From Wallacemonas rigidus (Eukaryota; Euglenozoa; Kinetoplastea; Trypanosomatida; Trypanosomatidae): 64,000 bases of DNA. The DNA is taken from positions 1-64,000 of the forward strand of contig JASAOL010000555.1 in assembly GCA_030849045.1 (NCBI GenBank), in the 5' to 3' direction. The position numbers and the translations under genes were made by a program. This document shows, in pieces, positions 29,135 to 37,025 of this stretch (within the stretch, counting starts at the first letter, position 1; every line of letters begins with the position of its first letter). Below the pieces are notes generated by a model. That model worked only from the letters and a program-made list of their open reading frames with translations. It was not told where the DNA came from and made no database searches.

Positions 29135-30577
29135 TCATCGTTCGTCATCATCATGGTCAAACGGTGGTGGCTTCGCGTTCTTCTCGAGTGTCTTCTGCTC
29201 TTTACGGCTCATGTTTTCAAAGGTGAAGTTGTGCGCGGGGAAGCCGTGCGTTTGACCCGCAAACATGCCAGTCATCCAGCGGACAGAGCTCTCGCGAACG
29301 TTCTCGGCAGTGAGCGACTCCGCATTCTTAACGACGAAAGAGGATTTAGCTACCTTGTTGGTAACCCACATCTTGGTGTGCCGTGAGTGCCCGCTATTTT
29401 GGACATCCTCAATTGGGACTGTCTCTGTGTACGCAAGGAGTGCGTGAGGGTGTGCATCAACAATCTCCTTGAAGAGTTTCTCTTCCCACGCCAGCCGGGA
29501 GAAAAAGACGAGGCGGCCGTCGTTGCGGAGGAGGAGAAAGGCTTGCTGGAGGGCTTCCCCAAGCTCCTCGCGTTCTTTGTTGATGATACAACGGAGCGTA
29601 GTGAGAAATTTCCACGACATTGGTGACTTGCGGCGGCTTTCCTGAGTCCACCAGCCATCCTCGGGCAGAGGAAACCCAGCCGTTTCCACAACGTCCAATA
29701 GCTGCTTGGAGGCACCAAATGGACGGTGTTGGCGTATTGCACGAGCAAACTTCATCGACTGCTCCGGTGTGAGTAATTCGTATGAAGCTAGCATCCCTGA
29801 CAGTGCGTGCTGCGGCACGCTGTTCAGGTATTCCAGTGTGCTTACACCAGTTCGTACGCTGTACCGCATGTCGAATCCGTGCTCACTTTCGTCAGCAAGT
29901 AAAAAGCCTCGCTCTGGATCTTCAAGTTGGGTCGCCGAAGGACCCGGATCGATCATGACAGCGTCGAAAGCACGCTCACCAAACATGGAGAGGGCCTCAG
30001 ACATGGGGTGGCAGTAAAAACGGAATCGAGTGGGGCCAAACTCGTCAGCAAGATCCCTCGCAGCGTGAATGGCACCGGGGTCACTGTCGAACGCCACAAC
30101 ACGCGTATAGGGGCGACCGTTTTCTAGTACAGCACCAGAGTGATAGCCACCACCCAGTGTGCAGTCAAGAACATCGAAAGTCACAAGGCGCTCGCGCTTC
30201 GGTGGTGGTGTGAAAGGCGCAATCGCGTCGAAGGGCTGCAGCGACGTATTCACTGAGAGAACGGCATCCGTGCTTTCGCTAGCACGCCTCTTCTTGGCGC
30301 GCTTTGCCTTAGGAGTCTTGATGCCTAGTGCAGTGCGCGTTTTAGGAGAGCATGGGTAACCGTCTTCCACAGCGCGCTGAGCGATGTGCTCTGCAAGATC
30401 TAGGGTTTCAAGCCAGCGGAGCCCACCGCAAACGCCTTGAACGAGGTATTTCATCATGAGAGGTGGATGCTCAACACGGTTCATCGAGGACCATCGCTGT
30501 GGGGCCACAATCCGTTTCGCCCGCATGGTTGACAACGCGGTGAAGTGATCGGCTGGTTTCCCAAGTTGAAACACCAA
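29135..30577 (-). CDS. RsmH/METTL15-like rRNA cytosine-N4 methyltransferase
   Basis: This 480-residue protein belongs to the MraW/RsmH family, which adds a methyl group to N4 of a cytosine in small-subunit rRNA. The eukaryotic member METTL15 does this in mitochondria. Visible motifs are the opening EHPPLMMKYLV (36-46), the SAM-binding LGGGYHSG (141-148), acidic FDSDP (163-167), and the family hallmark DPGPSATQLEDPERGF (210-225) followed by GFDMRYSVRTG. The hallmark Asp-Pro-Gly replaces the usual Asp-Leu-Gly. A basic Lys/Arg-rich insertion (about 85-130) separates the start motif from the SAM motif, which is longer than in bacteria. Starts at Met1, Met18 (MRAKRIVAPQRW, import-like) or Met32 are all possible. 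A mitochondrial rRNA target is inferred from the family. Confidence 0.85.
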   Translation of the reverse strand: MVFQLGKPADHFTALSTMRAKRIVAPQRWSSMNRVEHPPLMMKYLVQGVCGGLRWLETLDLAEHIAQRAVEDGYPCSPKTRTALGIKTPKAKRAKKRRASESTDAVLSVNTSLQPFDAIAPFTPPPKRERLVTFDVLDCTLGGGYHSGAVLENGRPYTRVVAFDSDPGAIHAARDLADEFGPTRFRFYCHPMSEALSMFGERAFDAVMIDPGPSATQLEDPERGFLLADESEHGFDMRYSVRTGVSTLEYLNSVPQHALSGMLASYELLTPEQSMKFARAIRQHRPFGASKQLLDVVETAGFPLPEDGWWTQESRRKSPMSWKFLTTLRCIINKEREELGEALQQAFLLLRNDGRLVFFSRLAWEEKLFKEIVDAHPHALLAYTETVPIEDVQNSGHSRHTKMWVTNKVAKSSFVVKNAESLTAENVRESSVRWMTGMFAGQTHGFPAHNFTFENMSRKEQKTLEKNAKPPPFDHDDDER

Positions 30578-30952
30578 GAAGGTAACGGCAAGAATAGAAA
30601 GAGCAGACAGAGAGAGAGAGGAAAGAGAAGAAAAAGGATTGAAGGAGTGAAACAGTGAAGAAGAATGTCCAGAAGCGCTTCCAGAAGATTCGTGAGAGTT
30701 ACTAAGGGGTATATGTAATGCGGGAGCACACTCCGTAGGGAATGCTGTTGTTGTTGGGAAAAAGGTTATCGATACATTCGCAGATGGTTGCCATTATTCC
30801 TCTTGTTTCTTTTTTTCTTGTGATGCCTTTCGTGGTAATCTCAGAGTAGACCTGTAGGAGTTCGCGAGCGATGAGTGTGGGGCCGACAAACAAGTGTATG
30901 TAACGATTCCTCGTGTGCGTATTTTTCCGGCATCTACCAATACTTTGCATGT
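30578..30952. other. Intergenic spacer
   Basis: A purine-rich stretch at about 30595-30665 (sense pyrimidine tract for the methyltransferase gene) is followed by unique sequence. No gene seen. Confidence 0.6.
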
Positions 30953-31306
30953 TTACGATGCCGTACAAAGAGCAGTGCCTGCCATGACGAGTGCGCAGCC
31001 CAAAGCCGTCCTCGGGCGCAAAGGGCCTTCATGCAAGGCAAACACGCTCACTAAAACTGTGATGACGAAGGCAAGTGAGTTGACCACTATCGATCCGACC
31101 GAGACGTCCATGTCCCTCAGCGAACAGAAGAATACCACAGAGCCGAGTAAGTTGGCGATCTGTGCGCACAGGTAACGCGGTCTTTGGATCAAGAACAGCA
31201 GGTCCTCGCGAACGGACGAGTTCGGTTTCATGCCTTTGCTATAAAGTTTGAGCAAGGGATTGGTGACACCCCACAGAGTTGCAGCCAGTAGAAGAAGGAA
31301 GATCAT
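30953..31306 (-). CDS. TMEM234-like small membrane protein
   Basis: With the start at MIFLLLLAATLWGVTNP the product is 117 residues with about four hydrophobic segments. LAATLWGVTNPLLKLYSKG, IANLLGSVVFFCSLRDMD, VGSIVVNSLAFVITVLVS and ALGCALVMAGTALC match the layout of TMEM234-type proteins, a half-size relative of EmrE/drug-metabolite transporters. The molecular role of the family is unclear. The upstream frame to 31480 is rejected as coding: it translates pyrimidine-rich sequence, and a CAG acceptor (plus-strand CT at 31314-31315) lies 8 nt before the chosen ATG. The very short 5' UTR is noteworthy. If splicing used a more distal site the longer form would be possible but unlikely. Confidence 0.75.
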   Translation of the reverse strand: MIFLLLLAATLWGVTNPLLKLYSKGMKPNSSVREDLLFLIQRPRYLCAQIANLLGSVVFFCSLRDMDVSVGSIVVNSLAFVITVLVSVFALHEGPLRPRTALGCALVMAGTALCTAS

Positions 31307-31870
31307 CGGATACCTGCCCAGACGTATTGAGGCAAAGGCGGGAAAATGAGAAGGTGAGAAGATGATACGAGGGGGACGTGAAGAACTTGCAGGAATCATC
31401 AGGAAGCAGAGTAGACAAAAAAGGGAAAGTGTCCTGCGCTTATGTAAGAGCATCGCATGCAGTACCAAGCAAGGCTGCACCCGTACTTCATGGTGGAGCG
31501 GGGGGGGGGCACTGCTCGCGCGAGAAAGGCAAGCGTGTGCCTCAGCGAGACGGAGAAAGAGAACAGTGAGGGTGGCAGACTAGAGAGTCAAAAATGCCTG
31601 TACAAATGTGCAGCGTAAAGCAGGCGTGCAAGTTGGCGTGCGTGCACCGCAAGCTACTCAACACTGCCACATTTTACTCCCTACTCAACCGCTTCCTAGT
31701 TTGATAGCTTACACTTCATCTGACCTTTTTATTTTTGGTCTTCTTGTGTGTGTGTGTGGCATCATTGGTGCTAAACAAAAAAAAAAGAGTGAACAAGTTT
31801 TTCGAACCAAAGATAGACACGACAATGACGACCATGACAAAGACAACAGCTCACCAATCCTATTACACTC
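31307..31870. other. Intergenic spacer with a G10 run
   Basis: A run of 10 G lies at 31500-31509, a TG repeat near 31745-31757, and an A10 run at about 31779-31788. No gene seen. Confidence 0.6.
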
Positions 31871-33196
31871 CTAACGTTTCGCGAACTTCCTCTTCTGCTT
31901 CTTGCCATCCAGAAAACCAGGGAATTGTCCTGGCTCGCGACGACGATCCACCGATAGGAGGCCACTCTTCTTCAAGGGAATGCGAGTGAGCGGGAGCATC
32001 TTCGTGATCGCATTTGCGACCGCCATGCGGCAAGCGAAGGCAGCGATGTCATTTGCGATTGACGGCATTGCCTTACCCTCCGACACAATCGAGACGTCAA
32101 AGTCACGGTAATTAAGCTTTGCTTCATCAAAAGGCATCAACACCATTTCCATCAGCCACGACTTGTCGTCAAAAGCAGTCGAGAGCGGTTTGCCCATGAG
32201 CGTGATGGAGCCGTTGCCGTTGCGGTTTTCACGAATGAGAGCTGTAAACATGTACTTCTCACCATCAGCGCGACCGTGACCAACTGCGATACCAGTGGTT
32301 GTGTCCACCTCAGGCTCATCAATACGCACGCCAATCTGGTGGCGGGTATCTTCACCGGCCACCTTGCGTGAGAAGTCTTTGAGAACTGTGTAGAAATGGC
32401 TGTAGCTATCTGCGCTATCGGCTTGCAGCGTTGCCTTACTCATCAAATTGTAGTTTTCGAACATGACGCGAACATCTTCACGGTTGAACTTTCGGCGACT
32501 GAATTCAAAAAGAGCATGTTCTGTTTTGAATGCCTTGGTCTCCATCATACGGCCCATCCATTCAAGGAAGTTCGTGTAGTGACCGGGCGCGTTATCCAGG
32601 CCCACAGCATCGGCAGTGATCGTGCGGCTCAGCTGACGTGACGGTGTGTCCGAGGGTTTGCTGAGGGACTCGAGCACACGTGTCACTAGTGCCTGCGACT
32701 CATACTTGTGCAGGTCGGGAAGAACAGCAGAGACAATCTCACCCAGCTGCTCTTCATCGAGGCCATCAACAGAGGCATAGTACTCTTCAACGGTCTTGAA
32801 GTGCATGCCACCGCTCACGCGCATCCACGCTTCCTTGAGCGACTGGGCAGTCAGGTCTGCACGCAGCTCATCACGCAGTGATGAAAGAGTGTTGTGCTGT
32901 GCAGGCACATACTCTCCAGGATACATAGGGTACTCTCGAAAGTGGAAAAGATTGCCGTGTGTGGCCTGGTTGCTCCCCACGATGGCGTTGTCCCCAATCT
33001 GAAGTGGAAGGACGCGCTCGCGAAGCTCCTCTTCTTCTCTTGACAACTCAATATCTTGGTTCCTCTTGATGTGGGAGTTTACCCACGAGAGTCTTTCACC
33101 ATCAGTTTGTGGTACGCCTGGTGCACTCCCAAGTGATTGTGCAAGGCGAAAGAGCCGAGCGTGGCGCGCAGTGCGCGGGCTCAGCAACTGCTTCAT
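31871..33196 (-). CDS. Mitochondrial small-subunit ribosomal protein uS9m
   Basis: With the start at MKQLLSPRTARHARLFRLAQ the product is 441 residues. The first 25 residues are Arg-rich without acids, as in a mitochondrial presequence. The C-terminal 125 residues are the uS9 domain: NGNGSITLMGKPL, MAVANAITKMLPL, and the signature tail VDRRREPGQFPGFLDGKKQK ending in KRKFAKR, which reaches into the ribosomal decoding site. About 290 residues of extension precede it, far longer than bacterial uS9 (about 130) and in keeping with kinetoplastid mitoribosomal proteins. The longer frame to 33259 adds 21 residues translated from CA-rich leader and is not preferred. It sits between coronin and the TMEM234-like gene. 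Confidence 0.88.
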   Translation of the reverse strand: MKQLLSPRTARHARLFRLAQSLGSAPGVPQTDGERLSWVNSHIKRNQDIELSREEEELRERVLPLQIGDNAIVGSNQATHGNLFHFREYPMYPGEYVPAQHNTLSSLRDELRADLTAQSLKEAWMRVSGGMHFKTVEEYYASVDGLDEEQLGEIVSAVLPDLHKYESQALVTRVLESLSKPSDTPSRQLSRTITADAVGLDNAPGHYTNFLEWMGRMMETKAFKTEHALFEFSRRKFNREDVRVMFENYNLMSKATLQADSADSYSHFYTVLKDFSRKVAGEDTRHQIGVRIDEPEVDTTTGIAVGHGRADGEKYMFTALIRENRNGNGSITLMGKPLSTAFDDKSWLMEMVLMPFDEAKLNYRDFDVSIVSEGKAMPSIANDIAAFACRMAVANAITKMLPLTRIPLKKSGLLSVDRRREPGQFPGFLDGKKQKRKFAKR

Positions 33197-33726
33197 CAGT
33201 CTTTCACTGTATGTGTGTGTTTGTGGGTTTGAGAGAGCAGGCGGGAAACAATGAAACAATCATCAGTGAGATGTTCCAACAACAAAAAAAAAGTGAGAGG
33301 GACAAATAGAATGAATGAGAGGATGATATGTGAGAAGTACAAAGAGGAATCATACAGGCCCAGTTCGCAGAAAACATGCTCCGGCAATGCAATTGAGCTG
33401 AAGACATCATATATTGATGTCCACCATCTTCCAGTGTTCTCAAACGTCCACGTACGTGCTTTACGTTGGTGCGCAGCGCGTTGTTGTTTTCTTATTCACT
33501 CAACGCAGGAAGGCAGACAACGGAGAGTGCAACAAAAAGCCACATTACTTCTGATTTTCTGATGAGAGAGGGGTACGAAAAAAATAATAAAGGCGGTGTG
33601 CAAATCTGAATGGGAATGACGATGAAGGATGAAGAAAACGAGTCGAAAAGCAACGCGGAAGAGAAAGGGGAAAAAAAAAAAGTGAAGTCCGCTGAAGGCA
33701 GTAACTCAACCTCACTACGTGTGTGT
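33197..33726. other. Intergenic spacer
   Basis: Holds A-rich runs at about 33281-33290 and 33671-33680, a GA-rich stretch near 33640-33680, and T/G-rich leader next to the uS9m start. No gene seen. Confidence 0.6.
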
Positions 33727-35232
33727 CTAAACGCCAAGAGCCTTTTCCAACTGCTCCAGTGTGAGCTCCAGCTCCGCCTCCTTTCCGGCCAACTCTTCGC
33801 GAAGAGCCACAACAGCCGCCTTTTTAGCGCGGTATTCACTCATCAGACGCTCTACTTCATCCTCGCGCTGGGCGGAAGAAGAAGAGGCAGCGGTTAATGG
33901 TGGCGTGTCAGCCTTCTTTGTCTCAGAGGTGGTCGCATTCAGATTTACTGACGGGTCTACGTAACGAGGAGCGGAGCTTTGAAGTGCTTTCTTTGAGGAG
34001 ACAGCAACTTGCTCCGCCTGCGTTCGCGGCTCTGGCGTCGGTGGTGACACTGGTGGGGTCGTTCCGTTGAAGAGATACTCAAGGCTGACTTCTTTCGGAC
34101 AAGCGTGCTTGCCGCTAAAATATTGGTTGGCAGACAAAGCGGGATCGGTGCTGAAAGTCGGTGGGAATACATCCGCTTGAAATGCGCTGTCAGCGTTCCG
34201 CCGTGGCAGCATCAAATGTACAGCTGAGAGGCTCTGTGACGTCAGGGTGTACATGTGCCCAATCTCACACTTTTTGACATCAAGGTGCGCCTTGGGGACA
34301 GAGCAAATTCCCTTCAGGGGTTCGAAGCTCGTGTACTCGAAGCTCGGGATCACCCCTTTTCGAGAGAGCTCGAAACACTTCATACCCCCCTCACCGCGAC
34401 TGCCCAGGTAAATCAAGTTTAGATCTTCATCGAACATTGGCATCATCGCTGATCCAGACTGGTCAATCACATACACTTCAGAGCTCTCTGTCATGTTGCG
34501 CGGATCCCAAATCTTGACTTGACGGCGCATCGTTGAGTCCCACCCAAAAGTTAGAATCTTGTCCAGTCTCTTCGCCCACATGCAACGCTGTGTCCGCGCA
34601 CTCTGGTGAGCGACAGCGGAGATTGATATATGTTGGGTGCGCGGATCAATAACGTTCACCGTTTTGTTTCGCGCTGTCGAGCACAACAGCGAGCCATCGA
34701 CATTCCAGTCCAGCCCCGTGGCGTATTCCGCGTGTTCATCGATGCACATTTTTACCTTTTCACTACCGACATCCCAAATATTAACCAGCGTGTCCGTTCC
34801 GGCTGACGCAAGAACACCCCGCGCACTGGGGTGAAACGATAAAATGCCGCACTTCCGCGAGTGGCCATCCAGTGTCACTTCTGCCTTGTCAGTGGTTTCA
34901 GTGAGACCCTCCTTTGGTATTTTATAGCCGCGAATGCTGCCATCTTCGCTCGCAGTCATCAACAGCTGTGGATCGAACGGATCAAACGCTGTCTCAATGA
35001 TGGCGCCGCCTTGACCTCGCAGCACAGGAATAGGGTTGGGCAGTTTACCGGTGGTACTGCTCTTGAGCACGGCCGTGCTACCTGCCTGTGACCAAGGAAT
35101 GGCGACAAAATCACCGTTCGAGGTGATCACATTACTGGCGTCCCAGATTGCCCCCGACGGCATCACTCCCAGGATGCACTGGTCAGGACGGCACGCCTGA
35201 CAGTCCGTAAAGCGAAAACGAGAAGTATCCAT
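33727..35232 (-). CDS. CRN12: Coronin
   Basis: This 501-residue WD-repeat protein matches coronin, an F-actin-binding protein that in Leishmania (CRN12) also influences microtubules. The N-terminal block (about 1-60) is followed by WD repeats to about 300, for example AFDPFDPQLLMTASEDGSI, LSFHPSARGVLASAGTDTLV with NIWDV, and KIWDPRNM. The coronin-specific C-terminal extension of the propeller comes next (YTSFEPLKGICSVPKAHLDV). A Pro/Thr/Ser-rich linker (about 385-455) leads to a C-terminal coiled coil of about 45 residues (EVERLMSEYRAKKAAVVALR onward) that mediates oligomerisation. The N-terminus MDTSRFRFTDCQACRPDQC diverges from the usual coronin opening. The frame is complete and it is the second gene from the transcription start region. 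Confidence 0.92.
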   Translation of the reverse strand: MDTSRFRFTDCQACRPDQCILGVMPSGAIWDASNVITSNGDFVAIPWSQAGSTAVLKSSTTGKLPNPIPVLRGQGGAIIETAFDPFDPQLLMTASEDGSIRGYKIPKEGLTETTDKAEVTLDGHSRKCGILSFHPSARGVLASAGTDTLVNIWDVGSEKVKMCIDEHAEYATGLDWNVDGSLLCSTARNKTVNVIDPRTQHISISAVAHQSARTQRCMWAKRLDKILTFGWDSTMRRQVKIWDPRNMTESSEVYVIDQSGSAMMPMFDEDLNLIYLGSRGEGGMKCFELSRKGVIPSFEYTSFEPLKGICSVPKAHLDVKKCEIGHMYTLTSQSLSAVHLMLPRRNADSAFQADVFPPTFSTDPALSANQYFSGKHACPKEVSLEYLFNGTTPPVSPPTPEPRTQAEQVAVSSKKALQSSAPRYVDPSVNLNATTSETKKADTPPLTAASSSSAQREDEVERLMSEYRAKKAAVVALREELAGKEAELELTLEQLEKALGV

Positions 35233-35726
35233 CGTGGTCTTGACAAAGTGGGTCGGTGTGAGTGTTTGTGTTGGGAATCGCGCCTGCGTGAAGCTACTAT
35301 TTTTTTTTTTAACCTACGATACCACTTTCATTATGATGGGACAAAGAAGTTTAGTTGTAGGATTGCGCAGCGAGACGATGTACGACGGACAACCACAGCT
35401 GGTGTACCGCCTAGGTCATCAGGGAAAAAAAAAACGGCGCAGTGCCGCCGAGACTGCGAGTGCAACATAGCTGAAAGGTCAGCGGCGGGGCGCGGTCCAC
35501 TCACCGACATTGGTTGATGCGATACGTGGATGACCCTTCATACAAGTGCGTCTGCGAAACTTGTCCATATTCTCGACAGAACGCGCGGAACCGAACGTTG
35601 AGCCCACTTGTGAAAGAGGTCAGAAGTACTGAAACAGTAAGGGGGGGAGATTCACCTCAGATAATTCTTCCCAGTAATTCCTATTTCCGAAAACCACTTC
35701 GAAAGACTGCACAGTCTCAAACGGGG
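35233..35726. other. Intergenic spacer
   Basis: Contains a T10 run at about 35299-35308 and an A10 run near 35424-35433; otherwise unique. No gene seen. Confidence 0.6.
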
Positions 35727-36098
35727 CTATGATAGCGGCTTGTTCTTCTCTTGCACGTAGTTCGATTCTTCAAGCATCTTACTAGCTTTGTCCTTGCGTT
35801 CGTTGACGGCATTGAGGTGCTTCTGCCACACGGGCTGCTTCAGCAGCTCGTTAACATCATCGGTGGGCCAACGCACGACGGATCGCGCTGTGTCCGACAT
35901 GCATACTGTGACAAAAAGTACAGCGGCAAGCAGCCCCAGAGACACCTGTTGAATAACGCGGTGGCTTTCGTACTTCCAGTACATGCGGATATCTATCTTT
36001 TTGTTGCGCAGGTACCACTTCCGGAACTCTTTATTGCGCATGTCCCACAAGATGTGGTACCACTTGACCTGTGGCTTCAGCTCATACGGATTAGCCAT
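35727..36098 (-). CDS. Small single-pass membrane protein, possibly a respiratory complex subunit
   Basis: This 123-residue protein is the first gene of the leftward unit. The basic, aromatic-rich N-terminus (KWYHILWDMRNKEFRKWYLR) precedes one hydrophobic segment (about 52-68, QVSLGLLAAVLFVTVCM) and a charged C-terminal half rich in Lys, Asn and Glu. This layout (basic matrix-side helix, one membrane pass, short hydrophilic tail) is common among accessory subunits of kinetoplastid mitochondrial respiratory complexes and ATP synthase, but no specific subunit can be named. No cleavable signal peptide is evident. Size and composition suggest a real conserved gene rather than a chance frame. Confidence 0.75.
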   Translation of the reverse strand: MANPYELKPQVKWYHILWDMRNKEFRKWYLRNKKIDIRMYWKYESHRVIQQVSLGLLAAVLFVTVCMSDTARSVVRWPTDDVNELLKQPVWQKHLNAVNERKDKASKMLEESNYVQEKNKPLS

Positions 36099-36177
36099 CG
36101 TTCACAGCTTGCTGACTACGTTTTTCGTCGCTTGTGCTCTGCTTGGGTTCGGGAAGTCTCCGGCGCCACGGCCGTTT

Positions 36178-36214
36178 GGGGGGGGGGGGTAGAGGGGGGG
36201 CGGTGGGAATGGGG
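36178..36214 (+). other. G-run cluster with quadruplex potential
   Basis: Runs of 12, 7, 3 and 4 G separated by loops of 2-5 nt satisfy the usual G-quadruplex pattern on the plus strand, which is the template strand for the leftward unit. It lies about 80 nt upstream of the first leftward start codon. Confidence 0.7.
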
Positions 36215-36628
36215 TGCGGCTTGGTTTGCGGCGCGCGGGGCGGGGGGTGGCGCGCGGGTGCTCGCGGCCGCCCGCCGGCGCGGCGGCCGACCGCACCAGC
36301 CGGAGGCGGCGCAACCCAAAACACCCCAGACGCCAAAAGCCGACCCCCCAACCTCCGGAAAACACCGCCGCGCGGAAGGAAGCGTGGCATGGGCACGGCC
36401 GCGGTCACTCGTTTGCCGGGGTGGCCGGCGCCACCGCTGCCCGGGGGCACGGTGGCGCAGACCCCACGCGCGAGCGCCGCCCGCAGGAAGAGCCACGCCG
36501 GAGAGCTCGCGCCCTTCCCCAAGCAGCTTCGCTCAGGACGCCGGTACGGGAAGGCGAGTGACCATACAGGTATGAAAGCGCTCTACCCGTGATGGCTCGC
36601 TTCGGTGATGGGGGCGGCTGTCCGCGCT

Positions 36629-36759
36629 GGTTGAAACGGCCTCCCCGCTTGCAGCCGTTTTCCTGCGGAACGGTGGGGCGGCCCCCGTTTTCACGAGCGG
36701 GTTTTGCTTCGGGGTTTCCCCCGCGGCGGCGCGCTCCAGGTGTGCGGTTGGAAACGGCC
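36629..36759. repeat. Clustered short word GAAACGG / CCGTTTTC
   Basis: Near-identical GGTTGAAACGGCC (36629-36641) and GGTTGGAAACGGCC (36746-36759) flank two copies of CCGTTTTC (36655-36662, 36685-36692), close to the reverse complement, plus GGAACGG at 36667-36673. Five related words lie within 131 bp in the middle of the strand-switch region. Confidence 0.55.
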
Positions 36760-36875
36760 AGCTGGGCCTAGCCGCTGCGGGTGGTGTTTGGCTGGGTGCG
36801 GCGCGGCGGCTCTGGCTGCGGGCCCGCCACCCAGCTGCCGCCCCCGCGTCGCGCCGGCGCCGCCGCCAAAAAAAA

Positions 36876-36921
36876 CCCGCCCGCCCCCGCACGATCCCAA
36901 AAAATCCCACCCCCACCCCCC
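36876..36921 (-). other. C-run cluster mirroring the left G-run cluster
   Basis: C runs of 3-6 separated by 1-7 nt give quadruplex potential on the minus strand, the template strand of the rightward unit, about 105 nt before the first rightward start codon. Confidence 0.65.
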
Positions 36922-36969
36922 ATGTCAACGCCGACCCATCGAAATGAATAACAACAACATTTTACAAAA

Positions 36970-37003
36970 GACAGACACACGCACACACACACACACACAC
37001 ACA
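36970..37003. repeat. CA microsatellite
   Basis: A (CA)n tract with minor interruptions sits directly in the 5' flank of the first rightward gene. Such tracts recur near many genes of this window. Confidence 0.8.
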
Positions 37004-37025
37004 TACACATAGACGACGAGGGCAC

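Larger units (their letters stand above)
36099..37025. promoter_or_regulatory. Divergent strand-switch region, likely bidirectional Pol II start region
   Basis: All genes to the left run leftwards and all to the right run rightwards, so this 0.93 kb gap is a divergent strand-switch region, the usual site of RNA polymerase II initiation in trypanosomatids. From about 36150 to 36925 it is exceptionally GC-rich with almost no stop codons, which explains the long meaningless frames in it. The left edge carries 12 G (36178-36189), 7 G (36194-36200) and further G runs to 36214. The right edge carries mirrored C runs (36876-36921). A CA repeat (36970-37003) precedes the first rightward gene. GT/G-rich promoter elements have been reported for such regions in Trypanosoma brucei; whether they apply here is inference. 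Confidence 0.8.

Noticed and set aside
36091-36928. Several frames of 60-274 codons on both strands in the strand-switch region
   Set aside because: All read as Gly/Pro/Arg/Ala-rich sequence produced by the extreme GC content, overlap each other on both strands, and lack domain-like segments.
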